The notes: a model not told the origin generated them from the sequence alone. Positions 10,032-20,878 are shown, counted from the stretch's first letter. The stretch: 64,000 bases of DNA from Sphingobium sp. MI1205 (GCF_001563285.1 NZ_CP005188.1:3043501-3107500); one strand, 5' to 3'. Translations and numbers: made by a program.

Positions 10032-10814
10032 TCAAAGCATCCGATAGCCAAATGCCTTGTTGGCCAGTTCCACCACCTTCGGATCGGGATCAGGGAAATC
10101 CATCGGCACGAGCTTTTCCAGCGTCTCGGCAACATATTTCAGCGCGGCGATGCGCCCTGCCTTGCGGTGATTATTGTCGATGACATGCCAAGGGGCATAT
10201 TTGCTGTCGGTCTTGGCGAACATGCTGTGCATGGCAGCCAAGTAGTCGTCGCGCCGCGCTCGGTTACGATAGTCTTCCGTTCCGGTTTTCCAGCGTTTCC
10301 AAGGCGTATCGAGCCGCTGGGCCAGCTGCTCGTCCTGGGTCTCCTGCGTGATGTGGACGAATAGCTTGACGATGTTCGTCCCCGCATCGACCTGCTGCTT
10401 TTCGAAGGCGTTGATTTCGTCATAAGCGCGCTTCCATTCGGACTTCGCGCAATAGCCTTCTACTCGCTCCACCAGAACGCGCCCGTACCAGCTGCGGTCG
10501 AAGATGGCGATATGCTTGCCTGCGGGTAGCCGCGTCCAGAAACGCCATAGGAAATGGCGGTCGCGTTCCTCCTCGCTAGGCGCCGCGATCGGCCAGACGC
10601 GGTAATAACGCGGGTCCCAATCGGCGGTCATCCGCTTGATGATGCCGCCCTTGCCTGCCGCATCCCACCCTTCAAGCAGGATGACGCTGCGCCTGCCATG
10701 GATCAGATGAGCGACCTGAATCTTCGCCAACCGCTCCTGTAAACTGGCCAGTTGGGCGTCATAGTCGCCCTTGAGCGCTTTGCCCTTCTCATAATCGGCA
10801 AGTTCAATGGTCAT
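10032..10814 (-). CDS. ppk2: Polyphosphate kinase 2 family protein
   Basis: Transfers phosphate between polyphosphate and nucleotides; single-domain PPK2 enzymes of this size usually phosphorylate NDPs or work in reverse on NTPs. The 260-residue protein starts at ATG 10814. Walker A is GWDAAGKGG (residues 49-57), the lid follows, and Walker B is IAIFDRSWYGR (102-112). PWHVIDNNHR near residue 220 is also family-typical. It lies 41 bases behind the PAP2-like gene on the same strand. A Ppx/GppA family gene that would degrade polyphosphate is elsewhere in the window (44035-45183). Confidence 0.93.
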   Translation of the reverse strand: MTIELADYEKGKALKGDYDAQLASLQERLAKIQVAHLIHGRRSVILLEGWDAAGKGGIIKRMTADWDPRYYRVWPIAAPSEEERDRHFLWRFWTRLPAGKHIAIFDRSWYGRVLVERVEGYCAKSEWKRAYDEINAFEKQQVDAGTNIVKLFVHITQETQDEQLAQRLDTPWKRWKTGTEDYRNRARRDDYLAAMHSMFAKTDSKYAPWHVIDNNHRKAGRIAALKYVAETLEKLVPMDFPDPDPKVVELANKAFGYRML

Positions 10815-10855
10815 GAACAGATCATGCGCCGTGCCCGCGCTGCTGTCGAGTGGGG

Positions 10856-11473
10856 TCAGCGCACCCGCATCAGCCGCAAGACACCCTGCGCCATCAGGAT
10901 CGACAATGCGTAACTGGCCAGCAACTGGCTGGTCCAATGACCGCCCATCGTCACCCGCGCCGCCCAGCCCAGCACCAGCCAGACCAGCGCGATCCAGCCC
11001 GCGGCCCGCGCCCAGCCGCGCCGTTCCGCCAGCGCGACGAGCATTAGCAGGCCTGTCGTGGTACCCGTTATCAGGCCATAGGTCGATGGCAGGCCCGACG
11101 ACGGACTGGGCCTCGCAACGGCGACCAGCGTGGGCAAGGGTCGGGGCGAAAAAATGAAAAACCGAAGCAAGCCGTCGGTCGCGAGGGCGAGCGCGAAGGC
11201 GATCGGCGCCGCAAGCGCGGCAACACGCCCCCGCAAGATCCAAAGGAGCAGCGCGACGACGCCAGTCATCGCCCACATCCATGGTTCAGTCGCGCTTTTC
11301 GTGACAATGCCTGCCCATTCGGGCGAGTGACCCAGCAGCGCCTGGAGGCCACGCGTCAGAGCGACGTCACCGGGCAACGGTCCGTTCGCGGCCCAGTTGA
11401 GCACACCGAGCGTCACGCCGGCCAAGCACAGCAGGAAAACGGAACTGCGAGTGATCGTCATGCCTGTCACCAT
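10856..11473 (-). CDS. PAP2-like membrane protein with altered catalytic motifs
   Basis: About 205 residues (or 201 from ATG 11461) with five to six hydrophobic segments, in the fold of the PAP2 phosphatases that dephosphorylate lipids such as undecaprenyl pyrophosphate. The three PAP2 motifs are recognisable but altered. Motif 1 has Arg in place of Lys before FFIFSPRP. Motif 2 is PSTYG instead of PSGH. Motif 3 is ARVTMGGHWTSQ, keeping the nucleophile His but with Gln in place of the final Asp. Activity is thus uncertain. It sits between aspS and ppk2 on the same strand. Confidence 0.72.
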   Translation of the reverse strand: MVTGMTITRSSVFLLCLAGVTLGVLNWAANGPLPGDVALTRGLQALLGHSPEWAGIVTKSATEPWMWAMTGVVALLLWILRGRVAALAAPIAFALALATDGLLRFFIFSPRPLPTLVAVARPSPSSGLPSTYGLITGTTTGLLMLVALAERRGWARAAGWIALVWLVLGWAARVTMGGHWTSQLLASYALSILMAQGVLRLMRVR

Positions 11474-11510
11474 CCCAGTGACGGTGGACGACAAGCATGA
11501 CGATGATAAG

Positions 11511-13295
11511 TCACGCCTTGGCCTGCGGCTCCACAACGCGGATATGCAAATCGCGAAGCTGCTTGAACTCGGCCGGGGACGGCGCGCCCATGAGCAGGTC
11601 TTCAGCACGCTGGTTCATCGGGAAGAGCGTTATCTCCCGCAGATTCTGCGCCCCGCAGAGCAGCATCACGATTCGGTCCACGCCCGCAGCCATCCCACCA
11701 TGCGGCGGCGCGCCATATTGGAAGGCGCGATAAAGGCCTCCGAAACGTTCCTCCACGTCCTGCTGCGACAGGCCCACCTTCTCGAATGCCTTTACCATCA
11801 GCTCCGGCGACTGGTTACGGATCGAACCCGACGCGATCTCATAGCCGTTGCAGACCATGTCATATTGATAAGCCTTGAGGCTCAGCGGGTCTTGATTATC
11901 GAGCGCGTCCATTCCGCCTTGCGGCATGGAGAAGGGGTTGTGCGCGAAATCGATCGACTTCGTTTCCTCGTCATACTCGTAGAAGGGGAAATCGACGATC
12001 CAGCACAGTTCAAACCTGTCCTTGTCGATCAAGTCGAGCTGTTCACCCACGCGAATCCGTGCAAGGCCCGCGAGCTTGGCCGCCTGGCTTTCCTTGCCTG
12101 CGGCGAAAAACACGCCGTCATTCGGACCCAGGGCGAGCGCTTCGATCAGCTTGGTCGTCTGCTCTTCGCCATGATTCTTGGCGATGGGACCACCCGGCAC
12201 GCCGTCCTTGATGTTGATATAGCCAAGGCCCGAATAGCCTTCCGCCCGCGCCCAGTTGTTCATTTCATCGAAGAATTTGCGGCTGCCAGCACCTGCGCCC
12301 GGCGCAGGGATTGCGCGAATGACGCTGCCGCTGTCTACCAGGCTGGCGAAGATGCCGAAGCCCGAACCCACGAAATGCTCGGTGACGTCGGTAATCAGGA
12401 TCGGGTTGCGTAGGTCAGGCTTGTCCGACCCATATTTCAGCATCGCTTCGGCATGCGGGATGCGCGGGAAGCTGCCCGCCGGGGTGACCGGCTTACCGTC
12501 GGCGAACGCCTCGAACACCTGGGCGATGACCGGCTCCATGGTGTTCCACACATCTTCCTGCGTGACGAAGCTCATTTCCAGATCGAGCTGGTAGAACTCA
12601 CCCGGCAAACGATCGGCGCGGGGGTCTTCATCGCGGAAGCAGGGTGCGATCTGGAAATAGCGGTCAAAGCCCGCCACCATCAGCAGCTGCTTATACTGCT
12701 GCGGCGCCTGCGGCAGGGCGTAGAATTTCCCGGCATGAATGCGGCTGGGCACCAGAAAGTCGCGCGCGCCTTCCGGGCTGCTTGCGGTCAGGATGGGCGT
12801 TGAATATTCGGTGAAGCCAATCCCCTCCATGCGGCGGCGCATGTCCGAAATGATTTTCGTCCGCTTGACGATATTGGCGTGCAGCGTCTCGCGGCGCAGG
12901 TCGAGGAAGCGGTATCGCAGGCGAATATCCTCGGGATATTCCTGCTCGCCCGCGACCGGCAGCGGCAGGTCTGCGGCGGCAGACAGCAGCACCGCATCCA
13001 GCGCGCGGATTTCGATCTCGCCGGTCGGCAGGTTTGGGTTCACCGCCTCCTTCGCGCGGGCGACGACCTTGCCCGTCACGGTCACGACGCTTTCGGCGCG
13101 CAGCGATTCGATCACCTTGAACACCGGACCATCGACTTCGGTGACAATCTGCACCATGCCATAATGGTCCCGCAAATCGATGAAGACCAGATCGCCATGA
13201 TCGCGCTTGCGATGCACCCATCCCGACACGCGAACCTCATTACCGACTTCGGCCGATGTCAGGGCGCCGCAGGTATGGGTGCGATAGGCGTGCAT
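11511..13295 (-). CDS. aspS: Aspartyl-tRNA synthetase
   Basis: Class II aminoacyl-tRNA synthetase charging tRNA-Asp. From the ATG at 13295 ([10 protein letters not shown]) it is 594 residues, the size of bacterial AspRS with an inserted GAD domain. Visible parts are the OB-fold anticodon domain ([26 protein letters not shown]), motif 2 ([15 protein letters not shown]), the GAD insert and motif 3 ([13 protein letters not shown]). An in-frame ATG six codons upstream is possible but less likely. Alphaproteobacteria without AsnRS use a non-discriminating form; which form this is cannot be told by eye. It is divergent from rnd. Confidence 0.96.
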   Translation of the reverse strand: MHAYRTHTCGALTSAEVGNEVRVSGWVHRKRDHGDLVFIDLRDHYGMVQIVTEVDGPVFKVIESLRAESVVTVTGKVVARAKEAVNPNLPTGEIEIRALDAVLLSAAADLPLPVAGEQEYPEDIRLRYRFLDLRRETLHANIVKRTKIISDMRRRMEGIGFTEYSTPILTASSPEGARDFLVPSRIHAGKFYALPQAPQQYKQLLMVAGFDRYFQIAPCFRDEDPRADRLPGEFYQLDLEMSFVTQEDVWNTMEPVIAQVFEAFADGKPVTPAGSFPRIPHAEAMLKYGSDKPDLRNPILITDVTEHFVGSGFGIFASLVDSGSVIRAIPAPGAGAGSRKFFDEMNNWARAEGYSGLGYINIKDGVPGGPIAKNHGEEQTTKLIEALALGPNDGVFFAAGKESQAAKLAGLARIRVGEQLDLIDKDRFELCWIVDFPFYEYDEETKSIDFAHNPFSMPQGGMDALDNQDPLSLKAYQYDMVCNGYEIASGSIRNQSPELMVKAFEKVGLSQQDVEERFGGLYRAFQYGAPPHGGMAAGVDRIVMLLCGAQNLREITLFPMNQRAEDLLMGAPSPAEFKQLRDLHIRVVEPQAKA

Positions 13296-13424
13296 GGCGT
13301 TTTGGTCTTTCAACTGCGTTTTACGGAAATGACAAATTGTTGCGGCCCCGCTATGGGCTAGCCTTGTCGACTATCGACGAGCCCGCCGGGGAGCGGGCCA
13401 GCCCATAATAAGATCGAAGACCAT

Positions 13425-14591
13425 ATGCAAATCCATCCGCTGATTACCGACAGCAAGACTCTCGCTTCATTTTGCGCACGGATCGCCAAATCGCCCTATA
13501 TAGCGGTCGATACCGAGTTCATGCGCGAGAACAGCTATTGGCCCGACCTCTGCCTCGTGCAGGTTGCGGACGACAATGAAGCAGCCGCCATCGATCCCAA
13601 GGCCCCCGGCCTTGACCTTTCGCCCCTGCTCGACCTGCTGGTCGATAATGAGGATGTGCTAAAGGTCTTTCACGCCGGTGGGCAGGATCTGGAGATCATC
13701 TACAATCTGACCGGCAAGACGCCTCATCCGCTGTTCGACACCCAGATTGCGGCTATGGCGCTCGGCCTTGGCGAGCAGATCGGATATGGCAATCTGGTCG
13801 ATGCCTGGCTGGGCGTTCAGCTCGACAAGGGCGCGCGCTTTACCGACTGGGGGCGCCGCCCGCTCGACAAGCGTCAGATCGACTATGCGATCGGCGACGT
13901 CACCTACCTCATTCAGATCTTCCCGAAAATGCTCGAGGAATTGAAGCGCACCGGTCGGGGCGACTGGCTCGACCAGGAAATGGAACGGATCAGCGACGCG
14001 GAAAATTACGTGAATGAGCCGGCGGAGGCGTGGAAGCGCGTCCGCATCGCCAGCCGCAAGGCGGATGTGCTTGGCCGTTTGAAGGCGCTGGCCGCATGGC
14101 GCGAGATAGAGGCGCAGGACAAGAACCTCCCGCGCGGCCGCATCGTCAAGGATGAGACGCTGGCCGATATCGCCAGCCACCCACCGCGTGCCCAAGAGGA
14201 TCTGGGCAAGGTGCGCGGCCTGTCCGCCACATGGAAAACGAACGATATCGGCGCGCGGTTGATGCAGGCCCTCGCCAGCCACCAGCCGCTGGACAAGGAG
14301 GAAATGCCCGAGCGCGATCCCAAGCGCCCCGGACTGGGGAAGGACGGTGCACTGGTCGCCGACTTGCTCAAGCTTCTCCTGAAAATCCGGTCGCGCGACA
14401 TCAATGTCGCCGCGCGACTGATCGCCCGGACGGACGATATCGACGCACTGGCGGCAGGCGTTCGTGAGGACCTCTCGATCCTCGAAGGGTGGCGCTATGA
14501 ACAATTCGGCCGCGACGCGGTTGACCTGGTGGAAGGCCGTCTTGCCTTCGCGGTCAAGGGGGGCCGGCTCAAGATGACACGCACCGAATAG
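13425..14591 (+). CDS. rnd: Ribonuclease D
   Basis: 3'-5' exoribonuclease that trims tRNA and other stable RNA 3' ends. The 388 residues contain a DEDDy exonuclease domain with Asp29 and Glu31 (AVDTEFMRE), Asp88 (HAGGQDLEI), Tyr154 and Asp158 (QIDYAIGDVTYL), so all metal ligands are present. HRDC-like helices follow from about residue 210. It starts at ATG 13425, about 110 bases from the divergent aspS. The I78 inhibitor gene begins 11 bases after its stop. Confidence 0.95.
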   Translation: MQIHPLITDSKTLASFCARIAKSPYIAVDTEFMRENSYWPDLCLVQVADDNEAAAIDPKAPGLDLSPLLDLLVDNEDVLKVFHAGGQDLEIIYNLTGKTPHPLFDTQIAAMALGLGEQIGYGNLVDAWLGVQLDKGARFTDWGRRPLDKRQIDYAIGDVTYLIQIFPKMLEELKRTGRGDWLDQEMERISDAENYVNEPAEAWKRVRIASRKADVLGRLKALAAWREIEAQDKNLPRGRIVKDETLADIASHPPRAQEDLGKVRGLSATWKTNDIGARLMQALASHQPLDKEEMPERDPKRPGLGKDGALVADLLKLLLKIRSRDINVAARLIARTDDIDALAAGVREDLSILEGWRYEQFGRDAVDLVEGRLAFAVKGGRLKMTRTE

Positions 14592-14602
14592 GAGCAGACG
14601 AT

Positions 14603-14896
14603 ATGCGGATGGCGGCGCTTATTCCTCTCACTATGCTAGCGGCTTGCGTAGGCACGGGAGATCCGGGCCCTGCCACCCCTTCAGCTGTCGAAGGCGCTTG
14701 CCGGAATAACGGGCTTGACCAGTTCCTGGGCCAGACCGCCAGCTCTCCGGTAGGCGCGCAACTTCTTGCTGCCTCGGGCGCACGCACGTTGCGCTGGGGC
14801 GCGCCGGGCATGGCCATGACGATGGACTTTCGGGCCGACCGGCTGACCGTCAACTATGATGAAAAGATGGTGATCACCTCTGCACGATGCGGTTGA
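14603..14896 (+). CDS. I78-family peptidase inhibitor-like lipoprotein
   Basis: 97 residues with a lipoprotein signal: hydrophobic residues 4-14 followed by the lipobox LAAC, so Cys15 is the likely acylation site. The mature part fits the I78 inhibitor family: an early Cys in GACRNNGLDQFLGQ, then RTLRWGAPGMAMTMDFRADR, RLTVNYDE and a final ARCG, where the two cysteines would form a disulfide. Such proteins inhibit serine proteases or act as periplasmic lipoproteins. An AGGAG overlaps the rnd stop codon and serves as its binding site, implying co-translation with rnd. Confidence 0.78.
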   Translation: MRMAALIPLTMLAACVGTGDPGPATPSAVEGACRNNGLDQFLGQTASSPVGAQLLAASGARTLRWGAPGMAMTMDFRADRLTVNYDEKMVITSARCG

Positions 14897-15044
14897 CGGC
14901 AGAAGCTTCATCGCCTGAACTCACCATCGTCAACGAAGGTAGTGGCACGGCGTACCGCCTGATCCTGCAAAGACATTATCTGCACGGCGAGACCAACAAG
15001 GACGTCGCAAAACACCAACCTGCCCGGAAGACATGGCGGGCAGA

Positions 15045-15752
15045 TCAGCATTCCAACCCGATAAGCGTACCACCGGCAATCCGCCCGACATTGCGTTTGC
15101 CATCGATTTCCATCCAGTCAGGGGTGACCTCCAGCCGCCGTCCCCTGATCGTCGTGCGCAGATGTTCGACCGCTATTCGATTGCGCGCCACGATCCGCAG
15201 CACCGCCAATCCGTCGCCGCGGGCTGCCATGACGCTGTAGCGGTCGCCGCGCAGCAGGAAGTGCCAGCTGCCGTCAGAGGGTAGCCATTCGTTGCCATCA
15301 ATGATTTGAACGGGCGCTCCATCGGCCCCACCCAGTCGCAGGCTGATCCGGGTGGCGCCATTGCTGCGGCGAGGCGGCGCGAATATCAGAATCGGCTCGC
15401 CTTCGAGCGTCAGCGGAATAGGGGTGTCGCGCACCTGACGGGATCCGCCAAGGATCAACGTAGGAAGGTCGGGCGAAAATGGCAGGCGATCGCGGGCGAA
15501 GTGGCGCTGCCGTACGACCGGATTGGTATGAAAACTCTGCACCTGCGTGGACGTCAGCCGCCCTTCCTCGACTAGGCCATGACATGTGGGGCACAGCAGC
15601 GTGCCGCCAGACCCCTCCGGTAAGCGCAAATAGCGGTAGATGGTGACGCCACAGCGCACGCAGGCAAATCCGCATGCCTGCCGTATATCGTCTCGCTGCT
15701 GGGTCGTCAGCGCTGGCAGCGACGGCATCACGGGCAGGCTCATGGACGGCAT
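15045..15752 (-). CDS. Zinc-ribbon protein resembling a degenerate HNH nuclease
   Basis: 235 residues. The N-terminal 70 residues look like an HNH nuclease: CGFACVRCG (Cys27, Cys31, Cys34) and LLCPTCHGLVEEGRLT (Cys54, Cys57, His58), which would hold a structural zinc. The histidine pair of the catalytic motif that normally follows the first cysteines (about residues 38-45) is absent, where IYRYLRLPEG is found. The remaining 160 residues are beta-rich and of unknown family, ending in DWMEIDGKRNVGRIAGGTLIG. Nuclease activity is doubtful. An alternative start is three codons in. It faces the I78 gene convergently. Confidence 0.6.
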   Translation of the reverse strand: MPSMSLPVMPSLPALTTQQRDDIRQACGFACVRCGVTIYRYLRLPEGSGGTLLCPTCHGLVEEGRLTSTQVQSFHTNPVVRQRHFARDRLPFSPDLPTLILGGSRQVRDTPIPLTLEGEPILIFAPPRRSNGATRISLRLGGADGAPVQIIDGNEWLPSDGSWHFLLRGDRYSVMAARGDGLAVLRIVARNRIAVEHLRTTIRGRRLEVTPDWMEIDGKRNVGRIAGGTLIGLEC

Positions 15753-15884
15753 TCCCTTGCATCGCCGTTCTGCTTCATTGCAGATCGGCGTTACCCTGGA
15801 GGCGTCCTTCCCTTTAAGGGCTCTGGCAGGCCCATCACCTGTACATCGTTAAAATAAAGTGCGTGAGTCAAGTAGGATCGCGCA

Positions 15885-16271
15885 TCAACGCTGTGGCAGC
15901 AGGTCCAAGTTGCGCGATGCGGCGATATCGCGGATGCGTCCGGGGCGAGGCATTGACTTGATCGCGATTTCCGCGACGTCGCCTGCGCTGAACAGTTCGA
16001 TGTTGCCGACATCGAACAGGCGCTGGCTCAGGCTTTGAGTGATCCGCACACTGCGGATGCTGGACAGGGCGATCTCCGTCCGCTGCTTGGACAGGATGCC
16101 GCGTTCCATCAGGACTTCGCGATCGGATAGCGCCAGCCGCTCGCCTTTCGCCATGATCCACCAGATCGCGATGACAAGGATGCCGAGGACCGAAATCAGC
16201 AGCAGGATGAACAGGAAAGGATGCGCCCGGAACATCGCGGGATGTTCGTCATATAGCCAGCCCGTGCCCAT
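15885..16271 (-). CDS. Bacterial PH-domain membrane protein (YdbS/DUF304-like)
   Basis: 128 residues. One strong membrane segment (FLFILLLISVLGILVIAIWWI, about residues 19-39) is preceded by WLYDEHPAM, a wording typical of the bPH_2 family. The soluble part has ALSDREVLMERGILSKQRTEIALSSIRSVRITQSLSQRLFDVGNIELFSAG, the usual PH-domain core. The function is unknown; related proteins are membrane-associated. It lies about 70 bases downstream of lepA on the same strand. Confidence 0.8.
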   Translation of the reverse strand: MGTGWLYDEHPAMFRAHPFLFILLLISVLGILVIAIWWIMAKGERLALSDREVLMERGILSKQRTEIALSSIRSVRITQSLSQRLFDVGNIELFSAGDVAEIAIKSMPRPGRIRDIAASRNLDLLPQR

Positions 16272-16339
16272 TTCGCCTCCTGCCGCTTGCTTACTGCATT
16301 GACCATGGAAGCCGCGCTCTGGTCAACATGCGCGATTAA

Positions 16340-18145
<1,806 letters not shown>

Positions 18146-18334
18146 GGACCGCGCCGATAGCAGCCATTTGCAGACCTGTCAGCAGAGACGCGCATCGGCG
18201 ACGTTCATCGCACAAGCATGCCCTATCCCTCCTTTGCATCGCTTGAACCGCCACACCGTTGTGCTAGAGGATTGCTCAACAACAGGGTGGCCTCAAACAA
18301 ACACAGATCAGCAACTTCCAGGGGGTGCATAGCC

Positions 18335-19105
18335 ATGCATAGGTTCACGAAATTCCTCGCCGCCGCGGCCAGCCTTGCCGTTCTGACCACGCCTGCCATC
18401 GCCGCTGAAAAGGGCTCGTCCGCGCGTCAACAGCAGGCCAAGAAAACCGCCGAAATTCCGCGTTGCACCCGTCGCATTGGCACGGTCGCGATCGTTGAAC
18501 CGGACAATCAGTGGTGGCGCGAACTGAATCTGGGCAGCCCCGAAGCGATCCTGAAGGTCTTCATTCAGCAGTCCGGCTGCTTCGGCATCGTCAATCGCGG
18601 ACGCGCGATGGCCAGCAGAAACCTGGAACGCGCGATGGCGGACTCCGGCGAACTTCAGGCGGGATCGAACCTAGGCAAGGGCCAGGTGAAAGCGGCCGAT
18701 TATTATCTGCAGCCTGACATCGTCTCATCGAACAAGAATTCGGGCGGCAACGCAATCGGCGGCATGCTTGGCGGATTCCTCGGCGGCCGCACCCTGGGCG
18801 CACTGGCTGGCGGCATTTCAGTCAAGAAGAGCGAGGCCAACGTCACCCTGTCGATCGTCAACGCCCGCACGACCGAGGAAGAGGCGCTGACCGAAGGCTA
18901 TTCGCGCAAGTCGGACCTCAGCTTCGGCGGTGGTGGCGGCGCGGGCTGGTGGGGCGGTTTCGCCGCAGCCGGTGGCGGCGGCTATCAGAATACGGAGATA
19001 GGTCAGGTCATTGTCCTTGCCTATCTCGACGCCTATACGAAGCTGGTGACCCAGCTCGGCGGCCTTCCGGCGAACGCAGCAGCCGCGGCTCCGCGCGCGC
19101 AGTAA
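18335..19105 (+). CDS. CsgG/HfaB-like secreted protein
   Basis: 256 residues from ATG 18335 (MHRFTKFLAA), with GGGGG upstream as binding site. A signal peptide ends near TPAIAA. The core matches the CsgG/HfaB-type fold: RRIGTVAIVEP, the segment LKVFIQQSGCFGIVNRGRAM, an AADYYLQPDIVSS strand and VNVTLSIVN-like strands (here ANVTLSIVNARTTEEE). A Gly-rich stretch follows (about residues 205-220). CsgG forms outer-membrane secretion pores for curli, but no curli or holdfast genes are adjacent, and no lipobox cysteine is seen. A strong terminator follows. Confidence 0.72.
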   Translation: MHRFTKFLAAAASLAVLTTPAIAAEKGSSARQQQAKKTAEIPRCTRRIGTVAIVEPDNQWWRELNLGSPEAILKVFIQQSGCFGIVNRGRAMASRNLERAMADSGELQAGSNLGKGQVKAADYYLQPDIVSSNKNSGGNAIGGMLGGFLGGRTLGALAGGISVKKSEANVTLSIVNARTTEEEALTEGYSRKSDLSFGGGGGAGWWGGFAAAGGGGYQNTEIGQVIVLAYLDAYTKLVTQLGGLPANAAAAAPRAQ

Positions 19106-19119
19106 GAATGACTGTTAGT

Positions 19120-19160
19120 AAAAATGGGGCGTTGCCGGATCAAGGCAGCGCCCCATTTTT
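19120..19160 (+). terminator. Intrinsic terminator after the CsgG-like gene
   Basis: AAAAATGGGGCG-T-TGCC pairs with GGCA-G-CGCCCCATTTTT: a GC-rich stem of about 16 pairs with an A-run on the left and a T-run on the right. It lies 14 bases behind the stop codon. Because both arms carry the runs, it can also end transcripts coming from the acyltransferase gene on the other strand. Confidence 0.9.
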
Positions 19161-19225
19161 CATGTCCGGCCAAGTCAATCATGCGGGAAAGGCTTCTCCG
19201 AGCGACAATGGCGCCTTCCCAAGGG

Positions 19226-20293
19226 TCAGGTGGAACCGGCTGTTGCCTCGGTCAATGCCACACTCTTCCGACGCCGCTTGCGCCACCAGTTCAGGATTGC
19301 CTCCCCCGCAGGCCGTTCGACGACACGGTTGATCAGCGTTCCCAGGGTCAGGGCGACAAGAAATGCAGTCAGAAAACCAATCCAGGGGCTAAAGCCCAGT
19401 TCTGCAATCTTCAGCATCACGACAAAGCCGACATGCTGGTGGATGAGGTAGAAGGAATAGCTGATGCCGCCCATCCAAACGAGCGGCCGCACAGCGACCC
19501 AACGCAAATAGCCCGCGATCAGCGCAGCGAAGCTGGCCAGCAGGATGCAAGCGACCAGCGTGACGTCCCAGCTTTCCATCACTGCGACCGATAGCAGGGC
19601 AAGCGCCGCATAGATCGCCTGTTGCCGCCAGCTTCGCTGTCCCGCCCATACGCGATAGGATAGCATGCCGATGATGAAAAATGGCACATAGCGCAGCACC
19701 AGGATCATTACGATGCGTTCGGGCATGTCTGGCCAGAAACCATAAATCGCCCGGAGCGCCAGCCACGGGATGAACATGGGCTCCAGCCACCTCATGCCAA
19801 CCCATTTCCACATCTCAATCATGCAAAAGTAAAAGGCGATCTCGACCGTCAAGGTCCAATAGGCGCCATCCACCTCGGGCAGAAAGGCAAAGCCCTGCAG
19901 CATGGTGATATTCGCAAGGATAGCCCCGGGCCCGATCAGCAATTGCGATGCCTTGGCCAGATATTCGATCGAAAGCGTCAGCGCCATGGCTACCAGGTAG
20001 GCGGGATAGAGCCGGGCTATGCGATTGACGGTGAAATCCGCCACGCTCGCGATCCGGTCCAGCGTGAAGAAAATGGCGAAGCCCGAAATGGTGAAGAACA
20101 GCAGCACCCGATAATTGCCGCCAGGAAAGCTGAAAGGCACATGCGCTGCCTGCGGGAACAATTCGTGAAAGCGTGTGGAATAGTGGAATATCAGCACACA
20201 CAGCGCACCAACGCCGCGCAATGCATCCAATTCCGTCAGACGGGCACGAGAGGGCAATCCACTCACCCGCCCGCCATAGCAATTAAACAGCAA
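19226..20293 (-). CDS. Acyltransferase 3 family membrane protein
   Basis: 355 residues with about ten membrane segments, in the OafA/OpgC-type acyltransferase-3 family that O-acylates polysaccharides, lipids or antibiotics at the inner membrane. The family start LDALRGVGALCVLIFHYS (His of the catalytic region) and the later FFTISGFAIFF segment are visible, as is SYSFYLIHQHVGF near residue 285. The substrate cannot be inferred; no polysaccharide genes are adjacent. Upstream lies a stretch of IS remnants. Confidence 0.88.
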   Translation of the reverse strand: MLFNCYGGRVSGLPSRARLTELDALRGVGALCVLIFHYSTRFHELFPQAAHVPFSFPGGNYRVLLFFTISGFAIFFTLDRIASVADFTVNRIARLYPAYLVAMALTLSIEYLAKASQLLIGPGAILANITMLQGFAFLPEVDGAYWTLTVEIAFYFCMIEMWKWVGMRWLEPMFIPWLALRAIYGFWPDMPERIVMILVLRYVPFFIIGMLSYRVWAGQRSWRQQAIYAALALLSVAVMESWDVTLVACILLASFAALIAGYLRWVAVRPLVWMGGISYSFYLIHQHVGFVVMLKIAELGFSPWIGFLTAFLVALTLGTLINRVVERPAGEAILNWWRKRRRKSVALTEATAGST

Positions 20294-20319
20294 TCAACCG
20301 TTAATAGAAACGCAGAAAT

Positions 20320-20660
20320 GTAAATGGGACCGAGTTTTCAATTTCGTGATATTCGCACAAGCGATCCAAGCTTTTCCTTCGCTTTGACAGCGATCGGTGA
20401 ACCGGACCCCATTGTCCGAGGATAGTGTGGATCTGGTATGGCGGGCTGCTGCAAGCTTGGTCGCCTTGCAGTGCATGCCAGCAAACATCAGTTCGGCCTG
20501 CGGTCCACGGCGATAAAGAGGAAGCCTTTACCGCCCTCGTAGCGCAGTTCAGCGATATCGACTTGGAAGTAGTCGATCTCATATTCTCCTTCGGCTTCAC
20601 CCGATCGTCCTTCGGCAACCGGAAATACAGTAGCTCTACAGGCATCGGTGTAAACTGCTT
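20320..20660 (-). pseudogene. Remnant of an IS481-type transposase
   Basis: Conceptual translation on the minus strand gives DYFQVDIAELRYEGGKGFL then FIAVDR, matching the first catalytic Asp region of IS481-type transposases. A second frame gives PYQIHTIL and a third gives SDNGVRFTDR, the DNG motif around the second catalytic Asp. The pieces are in order but in different frames with deletions between them, and no full-length frame exists. No terminal inverted repeats were recognised. The fragment cannot encode an active enzyme. Confidence 0.7.
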
Positions 20661-20674
20661 TGCCTCGGGCGCAA

Positions 20675-20877
20675 GGCAGGATTGCGGCCTTTTCCAAGCA
20701 GGGCAACAACGCCCCCGAACAGGACGCGATCAAGGCGGACAAGGGCTTCAACGAGATCTAGCTCCAGCCCGCCCCGGCGGCGCAAAAGGACACCGACCAA
20801 GCTGGACGCTCAGGTTCGCCAAGGCCAAGCCCTCGGCGAACGGCAAGCCGGGTCTTGATCCGCCGGGCAGGAGGTAA
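20675..20877 (+). pseudogene. Remnant of an IS5-family transposase
   Basis: On the plus strand one frame reads AFSKQGNNAPEQDAIKAD, KGFNEI, a TAG stop, LQPAPAAQKDTD; after a two-base shift WTLRFAKAKPSANGKPG follows. This is the order seen in IS5-type transposases (residues like EIWP...AQKDTDARWTLKFAKAKP before the GYKSH segment). The stop sits exactly where a Trp codon is expected, so it looks like TGG to TAG. Only about 65 codons remain. It abuts the adk stop codon. The assignment is by eye. Confidence 0.5.
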
Positions 20878-20878
20878 C

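Noticed and set aside
10815..11282. Upstream in-frame extension of ppk2 to 416 codons
   Set aside because: Lies over the PAP2-like gene in another frame; PPK2 proteins start at the MTIELADYEK position.
14887..15240. 117-codon plus-strand frame at the I78 gene end
   Set aside because: Overlaps the convergent zinc-ribbon gene and lacks a binding site or recognisable protein features.
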